Positions 16,102 to 25,330 of a DNA stretch of 64,000 bases are shown here, piece after piece. The number at the start of each line of letters is the position of its first letter. The stretch's first letter is position 1. Where the stretch lies: contig JAGVAD010000024.1 of assembly GCA_020060465.1 (NCBI GenBank), positions 1 through 64,000 of the forward strand, given 5' to 3'. The translations under genes and the position numbers were made by a program. This DNA comes from Anaerolineales bacterium. GTDB taxonomy: Bacteria; Chloroflexota; Anaerolineae; Anaerolineales; UBA4823. The notes under the pieces were generated by a model. That model ran no database searches. It was not told the origin of the DNA and worked only from the letters and a program-made list of their open reading frames with translations.

Positions 16102-16584
16102 ATGCCATACCTGATTGATGGGCATAACCTGATCCCCAAAATCCCTGGGCTGAGCCTGGAAGATGTTGACGATGAACAACAATTATTGGAGATGTTGCAA
16201 GAATATTGCCGTTGGCAGCGAAAGAAAGCGGAAGTATTTTTTGACAACGCTCCGCCGGGCGGAATGCGGACGCGCAGCTTTGGGCTGGTGACGGCGCGCT
16301 TTGTGCGCCAGGGGAACAGCGCCGACGAGGCGATCCGCAAGCGGCTGATCAACCTGGGGCGCGCCGCCCGCAACTGGACTGTGGTCAGTTCAGATCTGGC
16401 GGTGCAGGCGTCAGCCCGCGCTTCCCAGGCGCGTTATCTCTCTTCCGAAGCATTCGCAGAGTCGCTTCTCCAGGTATTGGAAAAGAGGGGAAAGGATGCA
16501 GGGGAAAACGCGCAAGCGGAGTTAGCGCCCGAAGAAGTGGACGAGTGGTTGAAATTGTTCAGTGATGATGAAGCAGGGGAATAG
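16102..16584 (+). CDS. NYN (YacP-like) domain putative ribonuclease
   Basis: The 160-aa protein begins MPYLIDGHNLIPKIPG, with the acidic D-G-x-N-L core of NYN/PIN-like nucleases, followed by VFFDNAPPGG and VVSSDLAVQASARASQA, the second and third acidic positions in the YacP arrangement. It is a likely metal-dependent RNase; close relatives (Rae1/YacP) cut mRNA on ribosomes, but the target here is not known. It is a lone gene, followed by the ncRNA locus. Confidence 0.85.
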   Translation: MPYLIDGHNLIPKIPGLSLEDVDDEQQLLEMLQEYCRWQRKKAEVFFDNAPPGGMRTRSFGLVTARFVRQGNSADEAIRKRLINLGRAARNWTVVSSDLAVQASARASQARYLSSEAFAESLLQVLEKRGKDAGENAQAELAPEEVDEWLKLFSDDEAGE

Positions 16585-16650
16585 TTGGATCGTTAGAACC
16601 AACTCTAAGAGGTTTTTAATCCAAATAAGACCAAATTAGTGTATATTATA

Positions 16651-16800
16651 GAGGCAGACACCTGCCCCCCCTTTATTGGTATATTAGGTGTCCTGTCGCC
16701 GGCGTAAAGCGTTCAGCACGTCCCCCCCGTGTTGCGCATCCGGTGGCCCTCCTAGAGATTGCCGAGCGTATTTACACACGCTCGGCAATCGCCGTTTTTG
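16651..16800 (+). ncRNA. Candidate 6C-like small RNA: two C-loop hairpins plus terminator
   Basis: A TATTAT box at 16644-16649 suggests a start near 16656. Hairpin 1 pairs GACACCT (16657-16663) with AGGTGTC (16686-16692); its loop begins GCCCCCCC. Hairpin 2 pairs CAGCACG (16714-16720) with CGTGTTG (16728-16734), extended by GCG/CGC beyond a TT bulge, and its loop is TCCCCCC. The transcript would end at an intrinsic terminator (16757-16799). Two stem-loops each exposing at least six cytosines is the definition of the 6C RNA known mainly from Actinobacteria. No plausible ORF overlaps. C-rich loops usually base-pair with G-rich ribosome sites. Whether it is homologous to 6C or convergent cannot be settled here. 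Confidence 0.6.
16757..16799 (+). terminator. Intrinsic terminator of the small RNA locus
   Basis: A perfect 13-bp stem, GATTGCCGAGCGT (16757-16769) and ACGCTCGGCAATC (16778-16790), has an 8-base loop and a GCCG-TTTTT tail at 16791-16799 on the plus strand. On the minus strand the tail is not T-rich, so it serves the plus-strand transcript rather than the phosphatase gene that ends at 16812. Confidence 0.85.
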
Positions 16801-16811
16801 CTATCGTTGTG

Positions 16812-19800
16812 CTATTCAATGCGATTCTGATTTGGTTTGCGGCGCAGCACCAATAACGTCAGGTCGTCCGAAAGCGGCGATTGTTCGATAAAGTCTTGCA
16901 CTGCGCGATCAATGCTATCCAAGATGTCTTGTGCAGAGGGCTGATCCGCCGTAGATGGGGACAGACCGGTGATGACTTCTTCAACAGCCTGACGCAGTCT
17001 ATGCTCTCCAAAAGGGTCGCCTTGCGGCGAAAACGATTCTGTAACGCCATCGGTGTATAAAATAAGCCAATCTCCATCGTCCAGATTGGTGTGGCCTTCC
17101 TGAATGGGAGACTCCGCTTCCACCCCGATCGCCATGCCGCCTCTTACCAGGCGTTCGATTTCGCCGCTCTGGCAACGCGCCAGCAGCGGGGGGTTATGTC
17201 CGGCGTTCGCATAATCCAACTTGCCGCTGTTCAGGTCCAGAACCGCATAGAAGATGGTGACAAACATGCCGGATTGGGCATCTGGCACAATGACGTTATT
17301 TGCCCGTTCCAGCGCCTGCGCTGGCGAGTCGATCTCTTTCACAGTGGCGCGCAGCAAAGTGCGCACCAAAGTCATATATAAAGCAGCCGGCATCCCCTTA
17401 TCCGCCACATCGGCGATCACCAGACCAAAACGGTCGCCGGGCAATTCGAAATAGTCGTAGAAATCGCCCCCTACCTCGCGGGCAGTGAGCCAGCGGACTT
17501 TTAGATCCCAACCGGGAAGTTCTGGCACGGTTTGAGGCAGAAATGTGCGTTGAATGTCTCGCGCCAACTGCATCTCGCGCTCCAGGCGCTCGCGTTCCAC
17601 CATTTCTCGTTGCAACAGATCATTTTCAATCGCCAGAGCGGCTTGTTGAGAGATGCCGGTAATGATCTCCAGGCGCTTGTTCCGCAAGCGTCGGTTTGTG
17701 TTGCCGCTGCTAAAACCCGCGCCCGGCGCCGGTTCGGGTTCTTCGACCAGGAAAACGCCCAACACCTTGCCCTTCACCGAGAGCGGAAAAGCCAGCAGCA
17801 AACAAGCGGCGTTCTCCAAATACTCGTCTACTTTTTCCAACTCTGGAGCAGGCAAATAAGTCCATACCTCAGGCACATCTTCTGCGGCGGAAAGCTCGCT
17901 CCATAAAGGATGCGCCAACAGGGCGTCTTCGATCAACACGGCATCCAGCAATGGGAATTCCCCCAGCGCGTAGGTGGGTGTTGCAGCGGCGCGCGAGACG
18001 CCGTAGGCTTGCGAGAGGCGAAATGTCTTATGGGCTTCATCCCAAAGATAAATCAGGGCGCGTTTCACGCCCACCAGGATAGGGGTAATGCGGACGATAG
18101 AGCCGAGCGCTTCATCCAAATCGTTCGATGAAACAACCGCCTGAGCCACCTGAAGCAGCGCCACAGAGACATAAGCCTCTTCTTTCTGCGACTTGAGCAG
18201 ATTGATGTTATCTACTGCGATTGCTGTCTGGTGAGCGATTCCTTGCAGGATCGCCAACCGTTCGTCAAAGAACGCCTCTAAAGACTTACCGCTGACAGCC
18301 GCTGGGGCAACGCTGTAATCCACCAGGAAGGCTCCCAGCACCTCGCCTCGCGCCAGCATGGGCACCAATACGGTCAAACCCAAGTGGTCTGGCTGCGCCT
18401 TCTCTTCACCGGCGGTCAAAATACTGGTCAGGCGTCTGTCGTCTTGACCGCCGTGCAAGAAGACCGGCGCCCGATCCACCAACAGGCGGTCGAGGGCAGC
18501 CACATCTCCTGGCGCAAACCGCCAACGCTCAAATTCCGTTTGCTGCTCAGCATCCAAACCGGACGCAGCAGCAGGGGCAAAGTTACCATCTTCATCGAGA
18601 ATATAGAGCAGGCAAGCTTTTACACCAGCCAGCATGGGAGTGATATGGATAACCGTCGCCAACAATTCATTCAAATCGGTGATGGTTTGCGTGGCATTAG
18701 CGACCTGCAAGAGCACGGTAGATACCCAGGCTTGTTCATGCGCATCTTCGTACAGGCGCGCGTTTTCAATCGCCACCGCTGCGGAACTGGCGAATGCAGC
18801 CGTCATGGCGACCGCTTCGCTGCCATAGCGGCCGGCAGCGCGATGCGCCAGCGTCAGCACACCCAACGGCTGGTCGCCAAGCCGCAAAGGCGCGGCAATG
18901 GCGGAGTAATCCACCGGAAACCCCAACGCAGCGCCCAACGGTTCAAAGAGCGACTCAGATGAGCGGATGATAGGTTGGCTGGCCTGCAGCGCCTCTTGCA
19001 GCCAGGCTGAGGCGTTCTCCGGCTTTAAGATGCGCGGTTCGGAAAGGTTACATTCAATGACATCCTCCGGCGTCAGACCAATCTCCAAATCCAGATCGGC
19101 GGTCCCCTCGCCCTGCACCGCGGCGAGATGGAGCAGAGGCGATTGAGGAGGGTCTTCTTCGCCGTTGTGGTCTGTTAGCCAGATCGCTGCCACATCCAGG
19201 GGCAGCGTGCGCGCCAGCACGGCTAAGATCGCCTGAAGCACCTGATCCAGATCCACATCCGCCGAAAGCAGACCGGCCACCTCGCGCAAACTCTCGGTTG
19301 TCGTCCGCCGCCAGGTTTCCGAACGATACAGATACGCATTGCGCAGGGCGACGGCAATATGGTCTGCAAGCGCCTCGAATAGGAAGAGGTCATCCTGGCT
19401 GAAGGCATTCAGGCGATCGCTCTGAACATCCAGAACGCCCAGCACCGTATTGCCGAAGATGAGAGGCACGCATAGTTCCGCTTGTGTTTCGTCGGGGGGC
19501 AATTGCGAGGGGCGATAGCGCGGCTCCTGGTTGACGTCATTCGCCAGCACCGCCTCGCCATGCCGCGCCACCCAGGGGATGATCCCCTGCGGGTCGTCTA
19601 AATCGTAGGCGAAGTTTTGTTCTCGCAACGCCCGGCTGCGAGGCCCGCTACCGGCCTCATAGAATATCTTGCGCCGCCCCGAATGCACGGTGAACAGGTG
19701 TACATAAGGATGGCCAAAGCGTTGTTGGATCAACTCAACCACTTCATTTAGCAGCGTTTCTTGATCCAGGATGGAGGTGATGGCGCTGCTGACTTGATAC

Positions 19801-20915
19801 AACGTTTCCAATTGGCTGGCACGCCGACGCAGGGCATGATAGAGACGGGCGTCTTCCACCGCCATGGCGATGTTGCTGGCCAGCGCGCGCAAAACCAGCA
19901 TGTCCGTTTCGTTGAAATCATCCAGTTGATCGCTTTGCACATCCAGCACGCCCAAGATTCGATCATGGAACTTGAGCGGCAACGCCGCTTCGGAGCGCGT
20001 GCCCGGTAGCGCATCCAGATGGCGGTATAACGGCTCGGAACGAACATCTCCCGCCACGATTTCCTGGCCGGTTTGAGCGACATGTCCAATGACGCCTTCG
20101 CCGAGCCGTACAGCCAGAGACAATGTTGCAATGCCTTCCTGCTGCTCTTCATGGTTCAGCGGACTGGCCATGGCGCGGAATTTGAGCATCTGCTCGCCTG
20201 GCTCAACGGTAAAAATCGCTACGGAATAATATTTGAAGGTGTCCTGGATCAAGCGCGTGACATGCTGGGCGATTTGGTCCAGATCGCGCAAATCCACGAT
20301 CTGCAGGGTCACCTGGCGAACCAGTTGCAGTTGCTGCAACCGCCATTGCTCAATTGCAATCTGTAAACTTGCCTGCAATGCCAGCGCCGCCTGAATCGCC
20401 AGCATCTCAAGCAGTTCGAAATCTGCCCGGTTGAACGCCGGGGCATGAGAGCGTTCTACCTGAATAACGCCCAACAGGCTGGCTTTCTCTACCAAACGGT
20501 CGCGAATCAGCATCGGAGCAGCGATGACCTCCGCCTGAGTATGCTCGCCGAATTCTTCCATGCACCGGAAATCGTCCGGGCAGTTGCTCTCGCGAAAAAC
20601 GGGCTTCTGCTGATGCATTGCGTAGCGCATCAGGCGAGAGAGACGTTTGCCAGCCTTTTTACTGCGCGGCGCAGCAGGCGAGCGATCGGTCCATTGCCGC
20701 ATGACATCATCGGATAACCACAGACTGGCCTTGCCGCCCAGCAGACGCGCGGCAGTATCCACGATCAGCCGCCGTTGGGCTTGGAGCATATCCTCCGCAG
20801 GCCAGTGGTTGGCCGCGGCGTGTTGCGCCAGATGCAACACATCTTCGCCAAGCGCGAGCGCCTGGCGCAAACGATCATCAACCGGCGAAGAAAGGCCCGG
20901 CCGCACGGCGTCCAA
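16812..20915 (-). CDS. Giant multi-GAF PP2C/SpoIIE-type serine phosphatase (RsbU-like)
   Basis: The 1367-aa protein has about six consecutive GAF-like sensor domains (roughly 15-170, 190-350, 360-525, 540-710, 720-890, 905-1085), recognisable from repeats such as LGVLDVQSDQLDDFNETDMLVLRALASNIAMAVEDARLY. The C-terminal SpoIIE phosphatase (about 1110-1360) has REVGGDFYDYF, VIADVADKGMPAALYM and a GDWLILYTDGVTE block, which supply the metal-binding aspartates. No membrane segment is seen, so it senses cytoplasmic signals. It starts at a TTG one base after the rsbW-like stop, with AAGGAGAAG just upstream inside that gene, which implies translational coupling. It probably dephosphorylates the STAS protein encoded at 21516-21851. 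Confidence 0.93.
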   Translation of the reverse strand: MDAVRPGLSSPVDDRLRQALALGEDVLHLAQHAAANHWPAEDMLQAQRRLIVDTAARLLGGKASLWLSDDVMRQWTDRSPAAPRSKKAGKRLSRLMRYAMHQQKPVFRESNCPDDFRCMEEFGEHTQAEVIAAPMLIRDRLVEKASLLGVIQVERSHAPAFNRADFELLEMLAIQAALALQASLQIAIEQWRLQQLQLVRQVTLQIVDLRDLDQIAQHVTRLIQDTFKYYSVAIFTVEPGEQMLKFRAMASPLNHEEQQEGIATLSLAVRLGEGVIGHVAQTGQEIVAGDVRSEPLYRHLDALPGTRSEAALPLKFHDRILGVLDVQSDQLDDFNETDMLVLRALASNIAMAVEDARLYHALRRRASQLETLYQVSSAITSILDQETLLNEVVELIQQRFGHPYVHLFTVHSGRRKIFYEAGSGPRSRALREQNFAYDLDDPQGIIPWVARHGEAVLANDVNQEPRYRPSQLPPDETQAELCVPLIFGNTVLGVLDVQSDRLNAFSQDDLFLFEALADHIAVALRNAYLYRSETWRRTTTESLREVAGLLSADVDLDQVLQAILAVLARTLPLDVAAIWLTDHNGEEDPPQSPLLHLAAVQGEGTADLDLEIGLTPEDVIECNLSEPRILKPENASAWLQEALQASQPIIRSSESLFEPLGAALGFPVDYSAIAAPLRLGDQPLGVLTLAHRAAGRYGSEAVAMTAAFASSAAVAIENARLYEDAHEQAWVSTVLLQVANATQTITDLNELLATVIHITPMLAGVKACLLYILDEDGNFAPAAASGLDAEQQTEFERWRFAPGDVAALDRLLVDRAPVFLHGGQDDRRLTSILTAGEEKAQPDHLGLTVLVPMLARGEVLGAFLVDYSVAPAAVSGKSLEAFFDERLAILQGIAHQTAIAVDNINLLKSQKEEAYVSVALLQVAQAVVSSNDLDEALGSIVRITPILVGVKRALIYLWDEAHKTFRLSQAYGVSRAAATPTYALGEFPLLDAVLIEDALLAHPLWSELSAAEDVPEVWTYLPAPELEKVDEYLENAACLLLAFPLSVKGKVLGVFLVEEPEPAPGAGFSSGNTNRRLRNKRLEIITGISQQAALAIENDLLQREMVERERLEREMQLARDIQRTFLPQTVPELPGWDLKVRWLTAREVGGDFYDYFELPGDRFGLVIADVADKGMPAALYMTLVRTLLRATVKEIDSPAQALERANNVIVPDAQSGMFVTIFYAVLDLNSGKLDYANAGHNPPLLARCQSGEIERLVRGGMAIGVEAESPIQEGHTNLDDGDWLILYTDGVTESFSPQGDPFGEHRLRQAVEEVITGLSPSTADQPSAQDILDSIDRAVQDFIEQSPLSDDLTLLVLRRKPNQNRIE

Positions 20916-20916
20916 G

Positions 20917-21420
20917 TTACTTCTCCTTACGTTTCACCATGCGAAGCAAATTGCAGGTTTTCCCTGTCTCGGGTTGATCTACAAAGATAAATTGCACCTC
21001 ATCCATCAATTGATGGATAAAGTAAAGTCCCAGTCCCCCAACTTCACGATCTTCTAAGTCTGCCTCGAAATCCGGTTCGGGCACCGCCGTGGGGTCAAAC
21101 GGCTTGCCGCAATCTCTCAAGGTGATGACCAGAGCATCTTTTTCAATCTGACACGCGCATTCGATTTTTTCTTCGCTCTCGCCGCCATAAGCATGTTCGA
21201 TGATGTTGGTAAAGGCTTCGTCCACCGCCAGTTGCACAGCGTAGACCGCCGCCGGCTCCAGACCGCATTTCTCAGCCAGTTCAGCTACAAAATCGCGCAC
21301 CCGGTCCAGATTCTCAAAACGCGCCGAATAAATCGCTGTATAGGTTGAATTCATCGAGGAATCTGCAGAACTCTTATGAGAGTTTTTCTTTCGGCGCATT
21401 TGCCGATTGCCATAAATCAT
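20917..21420 (-). CDS. Anti-sigma-factor-type serine kinase (RsbW-like HATPase)
   Basis: The HATPase_c fold is shown by VQLAVDEAFTNIIEHAYGG (N box), LRDCGKPFDP (G1 box) and VGGLGLYFIHQLMDEV (G2 box). It would phosphorylate the neighbouring STAS antagonist and bind a sigma factor or other target. The track start at 21420 gives 167 aa and has a GGTGA sequence nine bases upstream; an internal ATG at 21354 would give the more usual 145 aa. It is followed by the phosphatase gene after one base. No sigma factor gene is adjacent, so the target of the switch lies elsewhere. Confidence 0.9.
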   Translation of the reverse strand: MIYGNRQMRRKKNSHKSSADSSMNSTYTAIYSARFENLDRVRDFVAELAEKCGLEPAAVYAVQLAVDEAFTNIIEHAYGGESEEKIECACQIEKDALVITLRDCGKPFDPTAVPEPDFEADLEDREVGGLGLYFIHQLMDEVQFIFVDQPETGKTCNLLRMVKRKEK

Positions 21421-21456
21421 ACAACATCTTCACCAACACCAACAGCTCATGAAAGA

Positions 21457-21490
21457 CAGAGGCTGAAGGAAACCCAAGCCTCCAGCCTCT
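21457..21490 (-). terminator. Stem-loop between the STAS and kinase genes (attenuator-like)
   Basis: AGAGGCTG (21458-21465) pairs with CAGCCTCT (21483-21490) and the stem continues inward after one mismatch with AGG/CCT. On the minus strand it is followed by TGTCTTTC, a weak U-tract. It would reduce transcription from the STAS gene into the kinase and phosphatase genes or protect the STAS message, giving more antagonist than kinase. Confidence 0.45.
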
Positions 21491-21515
21491 ACACACCGAA
21501 TGATCTCGAAAGGGG

Positions 21516-21851
21516 CTAAATGGAGCCCACCGCGTCGAGTACGTTATCAAAGAACCGGAAAAGCGGTACGAATCCCGCTAATTCTAAAGCGTCATAGATT
21601 CGTTTGGGCACCGATGCCAGGACGACCTCGCCGCGGTTATAACGTTTACAGGTTTTCTGCGTCCCGATCAACACACGCAGACCTGCGCTAGACATGAATT
21701 CCACTTCCTCCAGATCAAGTATGATTCGATAGCGCCCAGCATTGGTGATCTCATCCAAAGTTTTTGCCAATTGAGGCGCCGTGGCGCTATCAATCCTTCC
21801 GTTAACCTTGACCAGGTCGCTGTGCTTGTACTGAGTGGTGGTAATATCCAT
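21516..21851 (-). CDS. STAS-domain anti-sigma-factor antagonist (RsbV/SpoIIAA-like)
   Basis: The 111-aa single-domain protein has the phosphorylation loop FMSSAGLRVLIG, with the second serine as the likely phosphosite, and the usual DLEEVEFM strand before it. The ribosome site GGAGGT lies six to seven bases before the ATG. It is the first gene of the STAS, kinase, phosphatase module and the switch protein of a partner-switching system. Confidence 0.95.
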   Translation of the reverse strand: MDITTTQYKHSDLVKVNGRIDSATAPQLAKTLDEITNAGRYRIILDLEEVEFMSSAGLRVLIGTQKTCKRYNRGEVVLASVPKRIYDALELAGFVPLFRFFDNVLDAVGSI

Positions 21852-22008
21852 CGGCTAACCTCCGCTTTAATTAGGAAATAATTCCGGCAGCAGGAATTAT
21901 ATCACACCGCTGCGCTCAGATTTTTATGCCAGCCGGGATAAACGCACGGTCGTAGGCTGTTCAGGGTAAAATTAGGCCAAACGATGCATCCTCGAACGGA
22001 GAACGGAG

Positions 22009-23301
22009 ATGAAAACCACATCCAAATACCGCTGGGTTGTTGTTGGCGTGTTATTCGCCTTCATGCTGCTCCATCAGACCGATAAGTTGTTGATCGGGCC
22101 ATTGACCACGGATATCATGCGGGAGTTCAACCTCAACCGCGCCCAGATGGGCTTCGTCACCACCGGCGCGCTTTTCGTTGGCGCCATTTTTTATCCATTA
22201 TGGGGCTATTTGTATGATCGCTACGCCCGCGCCAGACTGCTGGCGCTGGCGTCTTTTATCTGGGGTTCTACAACCTGGCTGGGCGCTATCGCTCCCACCT
22301 ATCCCACATTTGCCGCAGCGCGCGCCTCCACCGGCATAGACGATTCCAGCTACCCTGGTCTGTATAGTTTAATCACCGACTATTTCCTGCCGCACATGCG
22401 CGGCAAGATTTATGGCTTGCTCGAATTATCCATGCCAATTGGTTACCTGTTGGGTATGGTGCTGGGTTTGTTGCTCAGCGGCGTGATTGGCTGGCGCGCC
22501 ATTTTTTACATTACCGGCTCGTTGGGCATCATCCTGGCAGCAGCGATCCTTCTAGGAGTGCGTGAACCAGAGCGCGGTAAGGGCGAGCCGGAACTGGCTG
22601 ACCTGGAACATATCACTGAAGTCCGCTTCAATTGGGCGACTGCCCGCGATCTGTTCAAGAAGCGCACCTTGCTCATCCTGTTCGTTCAGGGCTTTTTTGG
22701 CGTCTTTCCGTGGAATGTAATTACCTATTGGATCTTCAACTACCTGGAGACCGAGCGCGGTTACAGCGAGACGCAGGTTTTCATTACGATGGTGGCGGCG
22801 GTGCTGGTGCTGGCGGCTGGCTATCCATTGGGCGGCGCATTGGGGGATTATTTTTTCAAACGCACGCCGCGCGGACGGGCGCTGGTAGCCATGACTGGCG
22901 TGTTGAGCGGCGCAGTGCTGTTGATGATTACGCTGAATATACCAAACGAAAGCCGGTTGCTTTTTGGCGTCATGCTGGCAGTTACCGCAGCGTTTATTCC
23001 TCTGGCATCTCCCAATGTCGTTGCCACTGTTTATGATGTAACAGTGCCAGAGGTGCGTAGCACGGCTTTGTCTATTCAGTATTTTATTGAATCCTCTGGC
23101 GCGGCGCTCGCGCCGGGTATCGCTGGACTGATCGCCGATCAAACTACCCTGAAATCCGCATTTCTTTTGATTTGTGTAACAACCTGGATCCTGTGCGGTT
23201 TGTTCTTTGCTCTGGTTGCCTATTTCGCGCCCCACGATATACACCGGCTGCGAGAACAGATGCGCCAGCGCGCCGATGCGGAACGCACCTTGACCGGTTA
23301 G
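22009..23301 (+). CDS. Major facilitator superfamily transporter
   Basis: The 430-aa protein has about twelve hydrophobic segments and the MFS loop 2-3 motif in GYLYDRYARARLLALA. ARASTGIDDSSYPGLYSLITDYFLPHMRGKIYGLLE resembles the spinster/ProP-like group with R-G-x-x-x-G in loop 4-5. The substrate cannot be assigned. It is convergent with plsC and the stop codons overlap by 4 bases, so no terminator separates them. Confidence 0.88.
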   Translation: MKTTSKYRWVVVGVLFAFMLLHQTDKLLIGPLTTDIMREFNLNRAQMGFVTTGALFVGAIFYPLWGYLYDRYARARLLALASFIWGSTTWLGAIAPTYPTFAAARASTGIDDSSYPGLYSLITDYFLPHMRGKIYGLLELSMPIGYLLGMVLGLLLSGVIGWRAIFYITGSLGIILAAAILLGVREPERGKGEPELADLEHITEVRFNWATARDLFKKRTLLILFVQGFFGVFPWNVITYWIFNYLETERGYSETQVFITMVAAVLVLAAGYPLGGALGDYFFKRTPRGRALVAMTGVLSGAVLLMITLNIPNESRLLFGVMLAVTAAFIPLASPNVVATVYDVTVPEVRSTALSIQYFIESSGAALAPGIAGLIADQTTLKSAFLLICVTTWILCGLFFALVAYFAPHDIHRLREQMRQRADAERTLTG

Positions 23302-23969
23302 CTGTCTTCTTCCAGCAAAACCGTCAGACGCGGGTGATCTGCATAGGCCCCCCGCCGTTCGGGTGGCAGCAGGGCAGCGATACGGCACATGATCTCGTCG
23401 GTGTATTGCTCCAGCATCGTATCGCGGTCCTTGCCGTTCGCCGGCGGCAAGCGAAATAGTTTTCCGACACGAATGGTCACTTTCGGACGCTTGAAGCGGC
23501 GCAATTGAGCGACCACCAGCGCGTCATCGGAGCCGACCAGGGCGACAGGCAAAATCGGCGCGCCGGCTTTCATCGCCAGGTAGCTGGCTCCGGCGCGCGC
23601 TTTTTGCAATCGCCCATCCGGGCTGCGGGTACCCTCTGGCGCTAACACCAGAACGCCGCCCCTCTTCAAACGAGCCAGAGTTTCTCGTACCGCGCTAAAA
23701 TCGGCGTTGAAGCGATCTACCCAAATGACATCCAGTTGTTTGGCCAGCCATCTTACTACGGGGATTTTGCGATATTTCTCCGCCGCCAACATGATAATAT
23801 CCTTGCGCTTGCTAAATGCGTAAATCAACACCGCATCCAACCGACCGATATGGTTGGCAGCGATGATGAAACTGGAATGCGAGGGCATGTTTTCCATGCC
23901 GATCACTTCTAATCTGGCGACCAAACGCAGGATCACCTGGATGAGAAAACGTGTAAGTCGGTATCCCAT
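23298..23969 (-). CDS. 1-acyl-sn-glycerol-3-phosphate acyltransferase (PlsC-like)
   Basis: The 223-aa protein contains the catalytic N-H-x4-D motif (NHIGRLD, about residue 39) and the P-E-G-T-R motif in LAPEGTRSPDGRL, with APILPVALVG as the fourth block. It acylates lysophosphatidate or a similar acceptor at the inner membrane face. The N-terminal hydrophobic stretch is short. Being a lone gene, its exact acyl acceptor is uncertain. Confidence 0.9.
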   Translation of the reverse strand: MGYRLTRFLIQVILRLVARLEVIGMENMPSHSSFIIAANHIGRLDAVLIYAFSKRKDIIMLAAEKYRKIPVVRWLAKQLDVIWVDRFNADFSAVRETLARLKRGGVLVLAPEGTRSPDGRLQKARAGASYLAMKAGAPILPVALVGSDDALVVAQLRRFKRPKVTIRVGKLFRLPPANGKDRDTMLEQYTDEIMCRIAALLPPERRGAYADHPRLTVLLEEDS

Positions 23970-24075
23970 AGAAATTTTTATAGACTAGAAGAGATGTAGT
24001 ATCGAAACCTGTCCCTGATGGTGAGCATCACGCTGTATGATAGCCTGCACCTCAAAAAACGTCAATTGATTGATT

Positions 24076-24084
24076 TGGTATAAT
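24076..24084 (+). promoter_or_regulatory. Extended -10 promoter for the second MFS gene
   Basis: TGG-TATAAT at 24076-24084 fits an extended -10 element 40 bases before the ATG at 24125. No good -35 is present, as is normal for extended -10 promoters. Confidence 0.45.
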
Positions 24085-24124
24085 CAAATTTTGTTGCCGT
24101 TCCTCCGAAAGCAGAGATTACCCG

Positions 24125-25330
24125 ATGAGCTTCTCAACCGAGTTAGAACCGATACGATACAAGAATTTGATCCTTTTGTTCCTCAGCCAGGTGCTTGGCG
24201 GCAGCGGAGCCCCGATTATGGTGTTGGTTGGTGGGTTGGTTGGTGCAGAGCTGGCACCTTCTCCCACCCTGGCAACACTCCCCGTTTCGATTATGGTAGT
24301 TGGCGTCGCCATTTCAACCCTTCCAGCCGCCTGGTTGCTGCGCCAGTTTGGCCGGCGGCGTGGCTATATGCTCGGCAGTGGGCTGGGGCTGGCAGCGGCT
24401 TTGCTGGCGGCTTTCGCCATTGGGCAGCAGAACTTCGTTTTATTCTGCCTGGCTTCTCTGTTGATTGGGTCAAACGGCGCATTCCTTCAGCAATATCGGT
24501 TTGCCGCCGTCGAGAGCGTCCCTGCGGCGCGCTCTGGACAGGCTGTATCCTTTGTGCTGCTTGGCGGAATGGTCTCCGGCTATTTGGGGCCGGAAATTGC
24601 CCGTCGCTCTCAAAATTGGCTGGACGGAGAAGCTTTTCGCAGCGGGTTTATCATTCTGGCGGGTTTGTACGTTTGCGTGATGGTGCTGCTCAACTTTCTG
24701 CAAGACACCTATCGGGTGGATCAAGTCGAAGATGACACCGAGCGCCCCATGCTGGAGATCATGAGCCAACCGACGTTGATCATTGCCATTTTCGCCAGCG
24801 CAATCGCCTATGGCGTGATGAGCTTGATTATGACCGCCACGCCGGTAGAAATGCACAAGATGCATGGCTTCTCTCTGGCGGATACCGCCTGGGTGATTCA
24901 AAGCCATATTATTGCCATGTATCTGCCTTCGTTTTTCACCGGGCTGTTGTTCACCCGTTTCGGGGAACGCCAGGTGATGTTGATCGGGGTGTTCTGTCTG
25001 CTGGCGTGTGTCATTCTTGGGCTGGTGAGCGATGTTTTGTTTGAGTTTTGGGGAGCGCTGGTGCTGCTGGGCGTGGGATGGAATTTCCTCTTTGTCGGCG
25101 GAACGGTGCTGCTTACCCGGTGTTATCGTCCGGCAGAGCGTTTTAAAGTACAGGCTGTCAACGACTTCACTGTATTCGGGATTCAGGCGATTACCTCGCT
25201 TTCTGCTGGCGTGCTCCTGTTCCAGGCCAGTTGGGATGCGCTGTTGCTCGCCAACTTGCCTGTGCTTTTGTTGATGTTGATCTTACTGGCTGTAATGATC
25301 AGACGATTTCCACAGACCGCTGCTGCATAG
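24125..25330 (+). CDS. Major facilitator superfamily transporter
   Basis: The 401-aa protein has twelve predicted helices; RKNLILLFLSQVLGGSGAPIMVLVGGLVGAEL and LLRQFGRRRGYMLGSGLGL (loop 2-3 motif) place it in the MFS group often annotated as YwfA/Bcr-like efflux. The later loop FTGLLFTRFGERQVMLIG is the pseudo-repeat of loop 2-3. It does not resemble the MFS protein at 22009 closely. Substrate unknown. The overlapping ORF 24070-24735 in another frame is a shadow. Confidence 0.88.
   Translation: MSFSTELEPIRYKNLILLFLSQVLGGSGAPIMVLVGGLVGAELAPSPTLATLPVSIMVVGVAISTLPAAWLLRQFGRRRGYMLGSGLGLAAALLAAFAIGQQNFVLFCLASLLIGSNGAFLQQYRFAAVESVPAARSGQAVSFVLLGGMVSGYLGPEIARRSQNWLDGEAFRSGFIILAGLYVCVMVLLNFLQDTYRVDQVEDDTERPMLEIMSQPTLIIAIFASAIAYGVMSLIMTATPVEMHKMHGFSLADTAWVIQSHIIAMYLPSFFTGLLFTRFGERQVMLIGVFCLLACVILGLVSDVLFEFWGALVLLGVGWNFLFVGGTVLLTRCYRPAERFKVQAVNDFTVFGIQAITSLSAGVLLFQASWDALLLANLPVLLLMLILLAVMIRRFPQTAAA

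Noticed and set aside
16651-16800. SRP 4.5S RNA or tRNA in the small RNA region
   Set aside because: The conserved SRP apical text (GTCAGGTCCGGAAGGAAGCA type) is absent, and there is no T-arm or anticodon arm.
24070-24735. 221-aa ORF overlapping the second MFS gene in another frame
   Set aside because: The 24125-25330 frame has twelve hydrophobic segments and MFS motifs; the overlapping frame is Arg/Trp/Pro-rich without them.
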